From Clostridia bacterium (GTDB taxonomy: Bacteria > Bacillota > Clostridia > Christensenellales > Borkfalkiaceae): 64,000 nt of DNA. Under the pieces are notes generated by a model. The model ran no database searches. It was given only the letters and a program-made list of their open reading frames with translations, and was not told the origin of the DNA. The DNA lies in assembly GCA_017504795.1 (NCBI GenBank), contig JAFVQM010000030.1:36632-100631 (forward strand), in the 5' to 3' direction. A program made the position numbers and the translations under genes. Below, piece by piece: positions 15,736 through 24,260 of this stretch. Each line of letters begins with the position of its first letter. Positions within the stretch are counted from its first letter, which is position 1.

Positions 15736-16182
15736 ATGCCAATTTCAACAGCCTTCCAAAAGCGCGTAAATGAACTAGTTGCTGACACGGAATTAAAGAA
15801 AGTTGATTTAGCAAAAGCGGGCAACTTTGATTATCGTTCATTATCAAACGCCCTTGTTTATGGAATTATACCTACCACCTCTACGCTTGTAAAGATGGCA
15901 AACTATTTCAAAGTTTCACTGCTCTATCTTTTAGGCAGAACCGAAAAGAACGATTATTTTGGGCTATCAAATGAAACGTTTCAAACAAGATTTACACAAC
16001 TTTGCAAAGAAAAAGGCGTTACGCACTACAAAGTTAGTCAAGATTGCTTTTTTGATAAAAGCAACATCTCTCGTTGGCTTTCAAAAGGTTATTTACCAAC
16101 GCTTGAAATATTAGATATGTTAACAAAATATTTCAACGTATCTATAGACTACCTTTTAGGTCTCTCTGATTTTAGAAACTAA
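15736..16182 (+). CDS. XRE family regulator with two helix-turn-helix domains
   Basis: A 148-residue protein built from two HTH units, about residues 8-70 (KKVDLAKAGNFDYRSLSNAL) and 84-145 (YKVSQDCFFDKSNISRWLSK), each ending in a similar NYFKVSLLYLLG / KYFNVSIDYLLG. I take the ATG at 15736, preceded by AGGAG, because the upstream extension overlaps the broken paralogue and does not align with it. The tandem paralogue and the ACCTATA repeats upstream suggest it regulates itself and possibly the divergent DUF4085-like gene. Confidence 0.85.
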   Translation: MPISTAFQKRVNELVADTELKKVDLAKAGNFDYRSLSNALVYGIIPTTSTLVKMANYFKVSLLYLLGRTEKNDYFGLSNETFQTRFTQLCKEKGVTHYKVSQDCFFDKSNISRWLSKGYLPTLEILDMLTKYFNVSIDYLLGLSDFRN

Positions 16183-16352
16183 CTTTACCTTATTATAGCA
16201 AAATATATAGGTGGTGTAAAGCAACAAGCCTATTATTATTTTGTCGTATTTTAAGAACTTATGACGATTATTGTCAAAACGCAAAAAACATATAACTAAA
16301 AACACGCTATACTTCATTTTAGGTGAAGCGTAGCGTGTTTTCATAAATAAAC

Positions 16353-16383
16353 TAAAAAAGTTCGGCAAAAGCCGAACTTTTTT
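16353..16383. terminator. Bidirectional terminator, right copy of the duplicated hairpin
   Basis: Identical over 31 bp to the terminator at 14330-14360. It ends the leftward G1PDH-HAD gene. The 170 bp between it and the XRE gene hold only an AT-rich stretch with a weak hairpin near 16300-16340. Confidence 0.85.
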
Positions 16384-18359
16384 TATAATAAATCTTTTAT
16401 TTTATCGCTAAACGTTTCAAAGTTATCTATTTCTAAAAAGGGAATATTTGAAAGATATACGGGCTCGTCGTTTCCACCGAAACCGTAATCGTCACCGATA
16501 AACAAAATTTCGTCTAGGCTATACCCGTTAGTTTCAGCGAAATCTTTAAGCGCAAAATACTTATTTACGCCTTTTGGCGACATATCGAACGAAGACGAAC
16601 CCCCTACGAAAACTTCGTAATCGCTAAAAACTTCGCACACTTTATGGTAAATTTTTCTACGCTTTTTTCTATCGGGGTCAAAGGCGATTTTATCGTCCTT
16701 ATCCGCTTTCGTTCCAAGTATAGGAAAGGTTATACAACCCGACGGGTGAAACTCAACGCTATCTCCCTTAAATTCCGTATAGCCGTATTTATTTCTTAAA
16801 TAATCAACCCTTTCTTCAATTTGTTTTTTATCCACGCCTACCGCCTTGTTAAAAACTAAATCAATAGCGCCCGTTTTTTTGTTATAAACGCCGTACTGCA
16901 TGCCGTAGTTGCCGATAATATCAATAGGAAATTTTTCCATTTGATTAAAAATTCTTTCCACTTGCCCCGCGCCTACCATAATGAGTTTATACTTTTTAGA
17001 AAGTTCTTTAAGCGCGTCTATATTCTTTTTTGGTAGCGGTTGGCGGTGCTGGGTTAAAGTTCCGTCCAAATCCATTGCGATAACTTTTATCTTAGAAAAA
17101 TCAATTTTTTCACGCCTATTAAAATAGTAATAAAGCCAAAATACGGTGTATCTGTCTTTTAAGTCCTTTGAATACTTTATCCCGTCACTTATCTTACTTT
17201 CGCCGTAAAAGGCGTAGTAATCACTCATTTTAAGCCCAACTTTTTCAAGTAAACGCTCAACGTCTTTACCAGACGGTGCAAGGCTTAAAACTTTTTTAAT
17301 TTCATCTTCTTTTTCTATATAAATTGAAATTCTATCCTTTATATAGTTTTGAGTTTTAATTTGAAGTTCTTCGCACGACGGTGCTACACTTTTATAAATG
17401 CGGTTAAGGTCGTTTTTTCTTAAAAATACGTCGTCACTTCTTCTAAACGACCATTTACGGCTTAAAATATCTTCTCTTATCTTACAAGTAATTACGGTTG
17501 AATAGCCAACGTCTATCCCGTGGGGATAATACGGCTTGTCGTCAAGTATCCCCGTTATTTCGTAGTAGTGCGCCATATGGTGCTCACTGCCAGACGCTGG
17601 ACGCGAAGACCCCGCAAAACTCATCATAATACCTACTTCGATTAGCGCGTCCATAAGCGTTTTAACGCTTTCTTTATCCCTTTTAACAAGCCCGTCCGCA
17701 CACGAAATAACGTTTTCTATCGCTGAAAAAGTTTTATCGTAAATGGTTTTACAAAAATACTCGCCGTCAACTACTCTTGCAAGCAACCAGTCTGAAAGCG
17801 CGGAATACTTTCCTATTATATCGCCGTAGCCTGCTTGTATCATTTCAAAAGGAGCATTAGATAAAACTTCGGGCTCGGCAACGATAAACCTAGGAAGCCC
17901 CGCTTTATAAGTTACCTTCATACCGCCCGTTATCATAGCCGAACCGTCTGAACAATACCCGTCCATCGACGGGGCGGTCGCAACTACGCCGTAAGGAATT
18001 TTGCTAGTATGTGATACGTACTTGCAAAGGTCTTGTATAACGCCAGAGCCTATACCTAAAATAAAATCAACGCTTATTAAGTGTTTTTCAACCGCTAAAA
18101 TCGCGATTTCGTCAGGTATTAAAATTTTATCGCCCGAAAATATTACCTTGTCTACAATTTTATCGCTTATCGCGGTTTCTACGTAACTACCTGATGCATT
18201 ATAGGTGTTTTCGTCGGCAACTACCAAAACTTTACTATACTTTTCTAATAGGCTACTTAATTTTTTTGTAGCCCCGTCGCAGATGAAAACTCCTTCAATA
18301 TCGCAAAAGTGAGTTTTTCCGCAAGAACAGTTTTCAATTTTATAAAATTTATTTTCCAT
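16383..18359 (-). CDS. Sn-glycerol-1-phosphate dehydrogenase fused to a HAD phosphatase
   Basis: A 658-residue fusion. Residues 1 to about 420 are an AraM/EgsA-type glycerol-1-phosphate dehydrogenase (reduces DHAP with NAD(P)H, metal-dependent): nucleotide site GIGSGVIQD (102-110), ATAPSMDGYCSDGSA, the metal ligands D180 in GYGDIIGKY and the histidines in SEHHMAHY and PHGID. Residues 424-658 are a HAD-IIB/phosphomannomutase-like hydrolase with the catalytic MDLDGTLT (429-436), VGAG, and DDYGFGGND. The start at 18359 has AGGA upstream. The fusion suggests that glycerol-1-phosphate or a related product is dephosphorylated at once, but no substrate can be read from sequence. Divergent from a DeoR regulator. 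Confidence 0.85.
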   Translation of the reverse strand: MENKFYKIENCSCGKTHFCDIEGVFICDGATKKLSSLLEKYSKVLVVADENTYNASGSYVETAISDKIVDKVIFSGDKILIPDEIAILAVEKHLISVDFILGIGSGVIQDLCKYVSHTSKIPYGVVATAPSMDGYCSDGSAMITGGMKVTYKAGLPRFIVAEPEVLSNAPFEMIQAGYGDIIGKYSALSDWLLARVVDGEYFCKTIYDKTFSAIENVISCADGLVKRDKESVKTLMDALIEVGIMMSFAGSSRPASGSEHHMAHYYEITGILDDKPYYPHGIDVGYSTVITCKIREDILSRKWSFRRSDDVFLRKNDLNRIYKSVAPSCEELQIKTQNYIKDRISIYIEKEDEIKKVLSLAPSGKDVERLLEKVGLKMSDYYAFYGESKISDGIKYSKDLKDRYTVFWLYYYFNRREKIDFSKIKVIAMDLDGTLTQHRQPLPKKNIDALKELSKKYKLIMVGAGQVERIFNQMEKFPIDIIGNYGMQYGVYNKKTGAIDLVFNKAVGVDKKQIEERVDYLRNKYGYTEFKGDSVEFHPSGCITFPILGTKADKDDKIAFDPDRKKRRKIYHKVCEVFSDYEVFVGGSSSFDMSPKGVNKYFALKDFAETNGYSLDEILFIGDDYGFGGNDEPVYLSNIPFLEIDNFETFSDKIKDLL

Positions 18360-18385
18360 ACCGTTATCCTTTACTTTTCGTTCAC

Positions 18386-18418
18386 TTACTATTATAATAG
18401 TAAATATAAAACAGTCAA
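18386..18418 (-). promoter_or_regulatory. Promoter and 18-bp palindromic operator of the G1PDH-HAD gene
   Basis: On the minus strand TTGACT (18413-18418) and TATAAT (18391-18396) are 16 bp apart. The perfect palindrome TTACTATTATAATAGTAA (18386-18403) covers the -10 box, as expected for a repressor site. The divergent DeoR-type gene is the obvious candidate for the binding protein. Confidence 0.6.
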
Positions 18419-18445
18419 TAACGGTCAATAATTACGACTAAAACT

Positions 18446-18474
18446 TTGTAATTCGGCAAAAATTATACTATAAT
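18446..18474 (+). promoter_or_regulatory. Promoter of the DeoR-type regulator
   Basis: TTGTAA (18446-18451), 17 bp, TATAAT (18469-18474). The ATG follows 20 bases later with no good ribosome binding site. Confidence 0.55.
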
Positions 18475-18494
18475 CAATCAAAAGCGAGCAAATT

Positions 18495-19244
18495 ATGATT
18501 AGAACTGAAAGAGAAAATCAAATACTTAAACTGTTAAAAGAAAACGGTGGTTTTATCACGGTTGAAAGGCTTTGCAAAGAACTTTACGCTAGCCCGTCGA
18601 GTATACGCCGTGATTTATCTAGGCTTGAAAGTAGCGGTAACGTAAAGAGGTGCTACGGCGGTGCGGAACTTATTAAATCTTATTCGGGGTCTATCCCGTT
18701 TAACTATCGCTACACGCTAAATGAAAAAGCAAAAAAGATAATTGCCGAAAAAGCGGTTTCGTTAATAAAGGATAATTCGGTAATATTTTTGGATCAATCG
18801 TCCTCGGCGTTTTACGTTGCAACTATGCTACCCAACGTAAAATCGTTAACGGTTGTAACTAATAATATCGAAATTATAAATTACCTACTTCCGCTTAATA
18901 TTACGGTAATATCGTCAGGCGGGGTTTTGTGTAACGACAATCGCAGTTGTTTAATCGGTCAAAACGCCGAATACACCTTTTCTAAAATTTACGCAGATTT
19001 CGCTTTTATTTCAAGCAAGTCTTTATCTTATAGCGGTGATATATCCGACTGCGCGCGTGACGAACTGCCTGTTCGTGACGCTATGATTAAAAACGCCGAT
19101 AAAGTAGTTTATCTTTGTGACGATAGTAAGATAGGAACAATTTCGCCCTACATTCAATGTGATTTATCTAAAATAGACTATCTCGTTAGCGACGTTGACT
19201 GTCTTTTATACAAACAAAAATTTCCTAACCTTATAATTTTGTAA
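18495..19244 (+). CDS. DeoR family transcriptional regulator
   Basis: A 249-residue protein with an N-terminal DeoR helix-turn-helix (ENQILKLLKENGGFITVERL, then LYASPSSIRRDLSRLE and GNVKRCYGGAE) and a C-terminal sugar-phosphate sensor domain with the family phrases NEKAKKIIAEKA, IFLDQSSSAF, VVTNNIEI and SGG. DeoR proteins usually repress sugar catabolism and are released by a sugar phosphate. The divergent G1PDH-HAD gene with a palindrome in its promoter is the likely target. Ends at a bidirectional terminator. Confidence 0.88.
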   Translation: MIRTERENQILKLLKENGGFITVERLCKELYASPSSIRRDLSRLESSGNVKRCYGGAELIKSYSGSIPFNYRYTLNEKAKKIIAEKAVSLIKDNSVIFLDQSSSAFYVATMLPNVKSLTVVTNNIEIINYLLPLNITVISSGGVLCNDNRSCLIGQNAEYTFSKIYADFAFISSKSLSYSGDISDCARDELPVRDAMIKNADKVVYLCDDSKIGTISPYIQCDLSKIDYLVSDVDCLLYKQKFPNLIIL

Positions 19245-19248
19245 TAAA

Positions 19249-19276
19249 AAAAACCTTGCCAAACGGCAAGGTTTTA
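19249..19276. terminator. Bidirectional terminator
   Basis: Stem CCTTGCC/GGCAAGG with a 4-base loop, flanked by A7 and T4, between the DeoR gene and the leftward small membrane protein. Confidence 0.8.
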
Positions 19277-19279
19277 ATT

Positions 19280-19516
19280 TTATAAATCACTGAGCGGAAC
19301 TTTCTTGTTAAGAAGTACGCAAACGATATCCACAAGCCACAAGAACGCAGCGCCGGGAACTATCCACAAAATACCAACGATAAGTTGAACTAAACTTTGT
19401 TTAGTAATGCCTTTCATAATTCTATATACCGCCCAAATTATATCGAGTGCGGGTATACAAAAAATGAGTTTTGCGATAAACGGAAGATTATCCATAGCCT
19501 TAATAAATTCTTTCAT
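19280..19516 (-). CDS. Small hydrophobic membrane protein
   Basis: A 78-residue protein with two predicted transmembrane helices (PFIAKLIFCIPALDIIWAVY and LVQLIVGILWIVPGAAFLWL) and a strong ribosome binding site AGGAGG. It looks like the small YqaE/Pmp3-type or phage-holin-like membrane proteins seen in many Clostridia, but I do not recognise it with certainty. It is separate from the capsule operon, lying between its last gene and a terminator; read-through from the operon is possible. Confidence 0.6.
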   Translation of the reverse strand: MKEFIKAMDNLPFIAKLIFCIPALDIIWAVYRIMKGITKQSLVQLIVGILWIVPGAAFLWLVDIVCVLLNKKVPLSDL

Positions 19517-19566
19517 AAAAAATACCTCCTACTGTAATTTTATTATATGAAATTTTTGAAAGAGTG

Positions 19567-20748
19567 TCAATACTTTCTCCAAACCATTTTATCAACTATG
19601 CCAGTGTACGACTGAATAAGTTTAACAACTTTCGTAGAAACGTTAAGGTCGGTGTAATCTGGCACGGGAATTCCTTGCAAGCCGTTTTCGTTGAGTTTTA
19701 CGGCAGTATCTACCGCTTGAAGTAAACTCTTTTCATCAATGCCCGCAAGAACGAAACACGCCTTGTCAAGCGCTTCTGGGCGCTCGGTTGACGTTCTTAT
19801 GCAAACCGCGGGGAAAGATTTACCTATGCTTGTAAAGAAAGAACTTTCCTCAGGTAGCGTTCCGCTATCAGAAACCACCGCAAAGGCGTTCATTTGAAGG
19901 TTGTTGTAATCGTTAAAGCCAAGCGGTTGCTGACAAATAACTCGTTTATCAAGTACGAAACCGCTTTGTTCTAAACGCTTTTTACTTCTTGGGTGACAAC
20001 TGTAAAGTATCGGCATATCGTACTTTTCAGCCATTTTGTTAATCGCCGTAAAAAGTGAAATAAAGTTCTTTTCGGTATCGATATTTTCTTCTCTGTGCGC
20101 AGAAAGTAAAATGTAGTTTTTCTTTTTAAGGTTAAGCCTTGAAAGTACGTCACTACTCTCTATTTCTTTAAGGTTGCCGGTTAAAACTTCCGCCATAGGC
20201 GAGCCCGTTACGTAAGTTCTTTCTTTTGGAAGACCGCAGTCGGCAAGATATCTTCTTGCGTGTTCGCTATACGCTAAGTTCACGTCGGATATAATGTCAA
20301 CGATACGGCGGTTGGTCTCTTCCGGTAAGCACTCGTCTTTACAGCGGTTGCCTGCTTCCATATGGAAAATAGGAATATGAAGTCTTTTAGCGGGAATTGC
20401 CGATAAGCAACTGTTAGTGTCACCAAGTATTAAAAGCGCGTCAGGCTTGATTTCAGCCATAAGTTTATACGAACAGTTTATAATATTTCCTACCGTCGAG
20501 CCCAAATCGTCACCTACCGCGTCCATATACGTTTCGGGGGGGAGAAGATTTAAGTCTTTGAAAAACACGCCGTTTAAGTTGTAGTCGTAATTTTGACCGG
20601 TGTGCGCGAGTATGCAGTCAAAGTACTCACGGCATCTTCTTATCGTTGCCGAAAGCCTTATAATTTCGGGGCGCGTGCCTACTATAATTAAAAGTTTAAG
20701 TCTGCCGTCGTTACTAAATTTTACGTCAGAATAATCAAGTTTTATCAT
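19567..20748 (-). CDS. UDP-HexNAc 2-epimerase (WecB/CapG-like)
   Basis: A 393-residue GT-B-fold epimerase: IVGTRPEIIRLS near residue 21, the substrate motif HTGQNYDYN, GDTNSCLSA, HMEAGNRC, SAHREENID and the C-terminal SDSGTLPEESS. Its position after CapE- and CapF-like genes makes it the third enzyme of UDP-N-acetyl-L-fucosamine synthesis (the role of CapG/Cap5G) more likely than UDP-ManNAc production. It is the last gene of the capsule operon, 1 bp after its neighbour. Confidence 0.85.
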   Translation of the reverse strand: MIKLDYSDVKFSNDGRLKLLIIVGTRPEIIRLSATIRRCREYFDCILAHTGQNYDYNLNGVFFKDLNLLPPETYMDAVGDDLGSTVGNIINCSYKLMAEIKPDALLILGDTNSCLSAIPAKRLHIPIFHMEAGNRCKDECLPEETNRRIVDIISDVNLAYSEHARRYLADCGLPKERTYVTGSPMAEVLTGNLKEIESSDVLSRLNLKKKNYILLSAHREENIDTEKNFISLFTAINKMAEKYDMPILYSCHPRSKKRLEQSGFVLDKRVICQQPLGFNDYNNLQMNAFAVVSDSGTLPEESSFFTSIGKSFPAVCIRTSTERPEALDKACFVLAGIDEKSLLQAVDTAVKLNENGLQGIPVPDYTDLNVSTKVVKLIQSYTGIVDKMVWRKY

Positions 20749-20749
20749 T

Positions 20750-21976
20750 TCAATTCTCCTTGGTTTTATACACGTCTAATTTGTCGTATAAAGCCTGCCT
20801 TTTTTTTGCTTCGGGTATCATTTTGTTAAGTGAAGTTCTCTTTCCAAAAATCATTCTTAAAACGTTTTGAACCGCCTTGTATATATAGATAAACGGATAC
20901 AGTATCCACCACTTTTTAACGAACGGATATTTTAGTAAAACCGCCCTATGGAGCGATATTGCTAGCGTAGAGATTGCTCCGCGTTTCCTTTTACCTTTCT
21001 TAGCAAGTAGCATTCCACTGTTTGCGCGAACCTTGTCTTTCTTGCCCATATTACCGCTTTGCAAAACGTCACTTATTACTTCGCTTGCTAATTCGTCATA
21101 CCCGTCGGTTAACCATGCGGGGCGATCGATATTTAGGTGGTTTACGCAAGTAGTTACCATAACTTGCAAGAACTTGTAAAGACCTATTTCTTTTAATAAT
21201 GGAATTATATCGTTAATCCAAAAATCTTCGCACTTCGTTTTTTGAACGAAAACGGCTAAGTCGCATAAATGCCTAAGCCCAAGCCCCTCGCCAAGCAAGT
21301 GGTGTTGGGTGTGAAGAAGTATTATAACGCCGTGATAAACTTCTTTTGGGGTTCTAAACAAGTTACCGTCAATACTTTCAACTTTTGCAGTTTCAACGGT
21401 AGGCTCTAAAAACTCTTTAACTCGGTTTTTATGCTCGTTTTCAGGTAACCCAGCAACTTCAAAGTGCATTTCTAAATGCGCGTCAGGTTTTGTAAAAATG
21501 ACGTGGCTGATATGCGCCATAGGGTCTTTTTCGTAACCCTTTTCGATTAAAAGTTTTTCAATCTCTTCACGACTTTTTCTATCGATTAAAAAGTCAACGT
21601 CACCGAGCGAGCGCTCGTAAGGGTTTTTGTAGTATAAAGACGCGGAAGTCCCCTTAATAATAGCGTAGGAAAAACCGCTTTCTTTCATAATTTCAACAAG
21701 GTCGTTTTGCGCCTTTAACACTTTTAGGTTTGACGAAATTGAGTTTACCGCAAATTCCTGCCACTTATTATATATCGGCGTGGAAAAGTATTTTTTGTAA
21801 TTAGAAACGGCGTTAAACGCTTGCACCGTTACCGCTTGATAAATACTTTCTTTTGCAACTTTTATAAAGTCAACGCCTAAAAGGTCTTCTTCGGAAAGAA
21901 GTATTTTGCTAGGCTCACTTGCTATGCTTATTGATATTAAGTTTAGTAATACGCGCTGTTCTTTGGAAAGTTCCAT
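20750..21976 (-). CDS. Nucleotidyltransferase family protein (NTP_transf_5-like)
   Basis: A 408-residue protein with the pattern YAIIKGTSASLYYKNPYERSL followed by GDVDFLID (about residues 123-130), the metal-binding GxxDxD-type motif of the Rv2345-like/MNT nucleotidyltransferase group often found in polysaccharide clusters. A helical N-terminal part precedes it and a basic, hydrophobic C-terminal part with a possible membrane-associated segment (FVKKWWILYPFIYIYKAV) follows. What it modifies in capsule synthesis is unknown. Confidence 0.65.
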   Translation of the reverse strand: MELSKEQRVLLNLISISIASEPSKILLSEEDLLGVDFIKVAKESIYQAVTVQAFNAVSNYKKYFSTPIYNKWQEFAVNSISSNLKVLKAQNDLVEIMKESGFSYAIIKGTSASLYYKNPYERSLGDVDFLIDRKSREEIEKLLIEKGYEKDPMAHISHVIFTKPDAHLEMHFEVAGLPENEHKNRVKEFLEPTVETAKVESIDGNLFRTPKEVYHGVIILLHTQHHLLGEGLGLRHLCDLAVFVQKTKCEDFWINDIIPLLKEIGLYKFLQVMVTTCVNHLNIDRPAWLTDGYDELASEVISDVLQSGNMGKKDKVRANSGMLLAKKGKRKRGAISTLAISLHRAVLLKYPFVKKWWILYPFIYIYKAVQNVLRMIFGKRTSLNKMIPEAKKRQALYDKLDVYKTKEN

Positions 21977-21984
21977 ATCAATAT

Positions 21985-23187
21985 TTACTCTACTATTTCA
22001 AAATAAGTGTCGGGGTGAGTGGGATCAAAATTTTCGTTCGCCCACATAACCGTAACTAAATCTTGCGTGCTTGATAAGTTTATTATGTTGTGGGTGTAGC
22101 CGGGTAGCATATGTACTGCTTGAATTTTATCACCACTAACTTCGTATTTTATAACTTCGTCAGTGCCGATTTTACGCTCTTCTATAAGCCCGTGGCCGGA
22201 AACTACTATAAAAAATTCCCACTTACTATGATGCCAGTGTTGACCTTTTACCGCGTTAGGCTTTGAGATGTTGATTGAAACTTGCCCACCGCCTATCGTC
22301 TTTATAAGTTCGGTAAAACTACCGCGATCGTCAGCGCTAGTTTTTAGGTCGAATATCGCCTTTTCTTTTGGAAGATACGATAAATAAGTTGAATAAAGTT
22401 TTTTAGCAAAACTACCTTCTTTAATTTCGGGTATTATCAATGTTTTGGGTTGCTTTGCAAACTCGTATAATAAATTTACTATCTCGCCAAGCGTAACCTT
22501 GTGCGTGGTTGGAACGAAAGAGTATCTTCCGCTTTCGCTTTTTACGGGGGTAAGCCCGTCATAATCACAGCGGTTACCTTTACCTTGTAAAAGGTCAAGC
22601 ATTTCTTTAACTAAATCGTCTATATACAAAAGTTCAAGTTCGATAGACGGGTCGGTTACCGTGATAGGAAGGTCGTTTGCTACGTTGTTACAAAAAGTTG
22701 CTACCGCGCTGTTGTAGTTTGGCCTACACCACTTGCCGAAAAGGTTAGGAAAGCGATACACGTAAACCTTAGCACCCGTTTCTCTTTCATAGTCGAAAAA
22801 CAGTTCTTCGCCGGCTTTTTTGCTCTTTCCGTACTCACCGCCAGCGTATCTACCTATAAGCGTTGCTTGAATTGAAGACGATAGCATTATAGGGCATTTG
22901 TTGCCGTGTTTTTTAAGTAGCGATAAAAGTTCACTTGCAAACCCGAAGTTGCCTTTCATAAACTCGTCTTGATTTTGCGGGCGGTTTACTCCTGCTAAGT
23001 TAAAACAAAAATCACAAGATTTCGTGTAGTTATCGAGTTCGGCGGGCGTGCCGTCGATATCGTACTCGTAAATCTCGTCAATTTTAAGACTTGGGCGAGT
23101 TCTATCTTTACCGTCTTTTATATTTTTAAGGCTTTCTACTAAGTTTTTCCCTACGAACCCTTTTGCGCCCGTTACTAAAATTTTCAT
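21985..23187 (-). CDS. CapF-like UDP-2-acetamido-2,6-dideoxy-hexulose reductase
   Basis: About 400 residues from the ATG at 23187 (MKILVTGAKGFVGKNLVESL); an upstream ATG would overlap the CapE-like gene and lacks family similarity. The N-terminal two thirds are a short-chain dehydrogenase (TGAKGFVG, YGKSKKAGEE), and the last third is a cupin (GGQVSINISKPNAVKGQHWH, then HMLPGYTHNI) as in CapF of Staphylococcus aureus. It would isomerise and reduce the CapE product with NADPH on the way to UDP-L-FucNAc. Confidence 0.88.
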   Translation of the reverse strand: MKILVTGAKGFVGKNLVESLKNIKDGKDRTRPSLKIDEIYEYDIDGTPAELDNYTKSCDFCFNLAGVNRPQNQDEFMKGNFGFASELLSLLKKHGNKCPIMLSSSIQATLIGRYAGGEYGKSKKAGEELFFDYERETGAKVYVYRFPNLFGKWCRPNYNSAVATFCNNVANDLPITVTDPSIELELLYIDDLVKEMLDLLQGKGNRCDYDGLTPVKSESGRYSFVPTTHKVTLGEIVNLLYEFAKQPKTLIIPEIKEGSFAKKLYSTYLSYLPKEKAIFDLKTSADDRGSFTELIKTIGGGQVSINISKPNAVKGQHWHHSKWEFFIVVSGHGLIEERKIGTDEVIKYEVSGDKIQAVHMLPGYTHNIINLSSTQDLVTVMWANENFDPTHPDTYFEIVE

Positions 23188-23212
23188 ACTGCTTACCTTT
23201 TGCCTACCTATT

Positions 23213-24259
23213 TTACTTGCCCATCTTTGCAAGTTCTTCTTTAATGTAGTCAAGAGTTAAAAGTTTAGCCTTAACTTCTTCAACTGATAAAAGATTAGTG
23301 TTGTTACTATTAAACTCGGCAAGCGTGTTTCTCTCGGCGTTACCGTCGGTAAAATACTTGTCGTAGTTAAGTCCGCGGTTGTCTGACGGAACGCGGTAAA
23401 AATTACCAAGGTCGATGGCGTTAGCGCATTCTTCGTTGGTAAGAAGAGTTTCATACATCTTCTCGCCGTGGCGGATACCTATAATTTTGATATTGTCTTT
23501 ACTACCGCCAAAGAGTTCGCAAACTGCGAGCGCTTGCGTCATAATAGTACAAGCAGGCGCTTTTTGAACGAGTATATCACCGCTTACACCGTTTTCAAAT
23601 GCAAATAGAACAAGGTCAACCGCCTCGTCAAGCGACATTATAAATCTAGTCATATTCGGGTCGGTAATCGTAATGGGTTGTCCGTTTTTAATTTGGTCTA
23701 TCCAAAGTGGGATTACAGAACCCCTTGAACACATAACGTTACCGTACCTAGTACAGCAAATTTTGGTCTTATCGGGCGATACGGTACGAGATTTTGCTAC
23801 CGCTACCCTTTCTTCAAGCGCCTTTGAAATACCCATAGCGTTAACGGGATAAGCGGCTTTATCCGTCGATAAACAAATTATCGATTTTACGCCTTCTGAA
23901 ATCGCCACGTTAAGAACGTTTTCAGTTCCTAAAACGTTAGTTTTTACCGCTTCTATCGGGAAAAATTCGCACGAAGGCACTTGTTTAAGCGCTGCTGCGT
24001 GGAATATGTAATCAACGCCGTGCATGGCGTTTTTTATGGACTGAACGTCCCTAACGTCACCGATATGAAACTTGATTTTTTCGGCAACTTCGGGCATTTT
24101 CGCCTGATACTCGTGGCGCATATCGTCTTGCTTTTTCTCGTCACGCGAGAAAACGCGAATTTCACCGATATCGGTTTTCAAAAAGCGGTTAAGCACGGCG
24201 TTACCAAAACTACCCGTACCACCAGTTATAAGTAATGTTTTATCCTTAAAAAGTGACAT
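23213..24259 (-). CDS. CapE-like UDP-N-acetylglucosamine 4,6-dehydratase (inverting)
   Basis: A 348-residue extended SDR: nucleotide motif TGGTGSFG (12-19), HAAALKQVP, CLSTDKAAYPVNAMGISKA and TRYGNVMCSRGSVIP, all characteristic of the CapE/FlaA1/PseB group that converts UDP-GlcNAc to a 4-keto-6-deoxy sugar with C5 inversion. Followed by CapF- and CapG-like genes, it most likely starts UDP-L-FucNAc synthesis. It lies 1 bp after the flippase gene. Confidence 0.9.
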   Translation of the reverse strand: MSLFKDKTLLITGGTGSFGNAVLNRFLKTDIGEIRVFSRDEKKQDDMRHEYQAKMPEVAEKIKFHIGDVRDVQSIKNAMHGVDYIFHAAALKQVPSCEFFPIEAVKTNVLGTENVLNVAISEGVKSIICLSTDKAAYPVNAMGISKALEERVAVAKSRTVSPDKTKICCTRYGNVMCSRGSVIPLWIDQIKNGQPITITDPNMTRFIMSLDEAVDLVLFAFENGVSGDILVQKAPACTIMTQALAVCELFGGSKDNIKIIGIRHGEKMYETLLTNEECANAIDLGNFYRVPSDNRGLNYDKYFTDGNAERNTLAEFNSNNTNLLSVEEVKAKLLTLDYIKEELAKMGK

Positions 24260-24260
24260 T

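Noticed and set aside
18446-18495. DeoR-type gene as another leaderless mRNA
   Set aside because: Its TATAAT lies 20 nt before the ATG, so a short leader of about 13 nt is expected even though a good ribosome binding site is missing.
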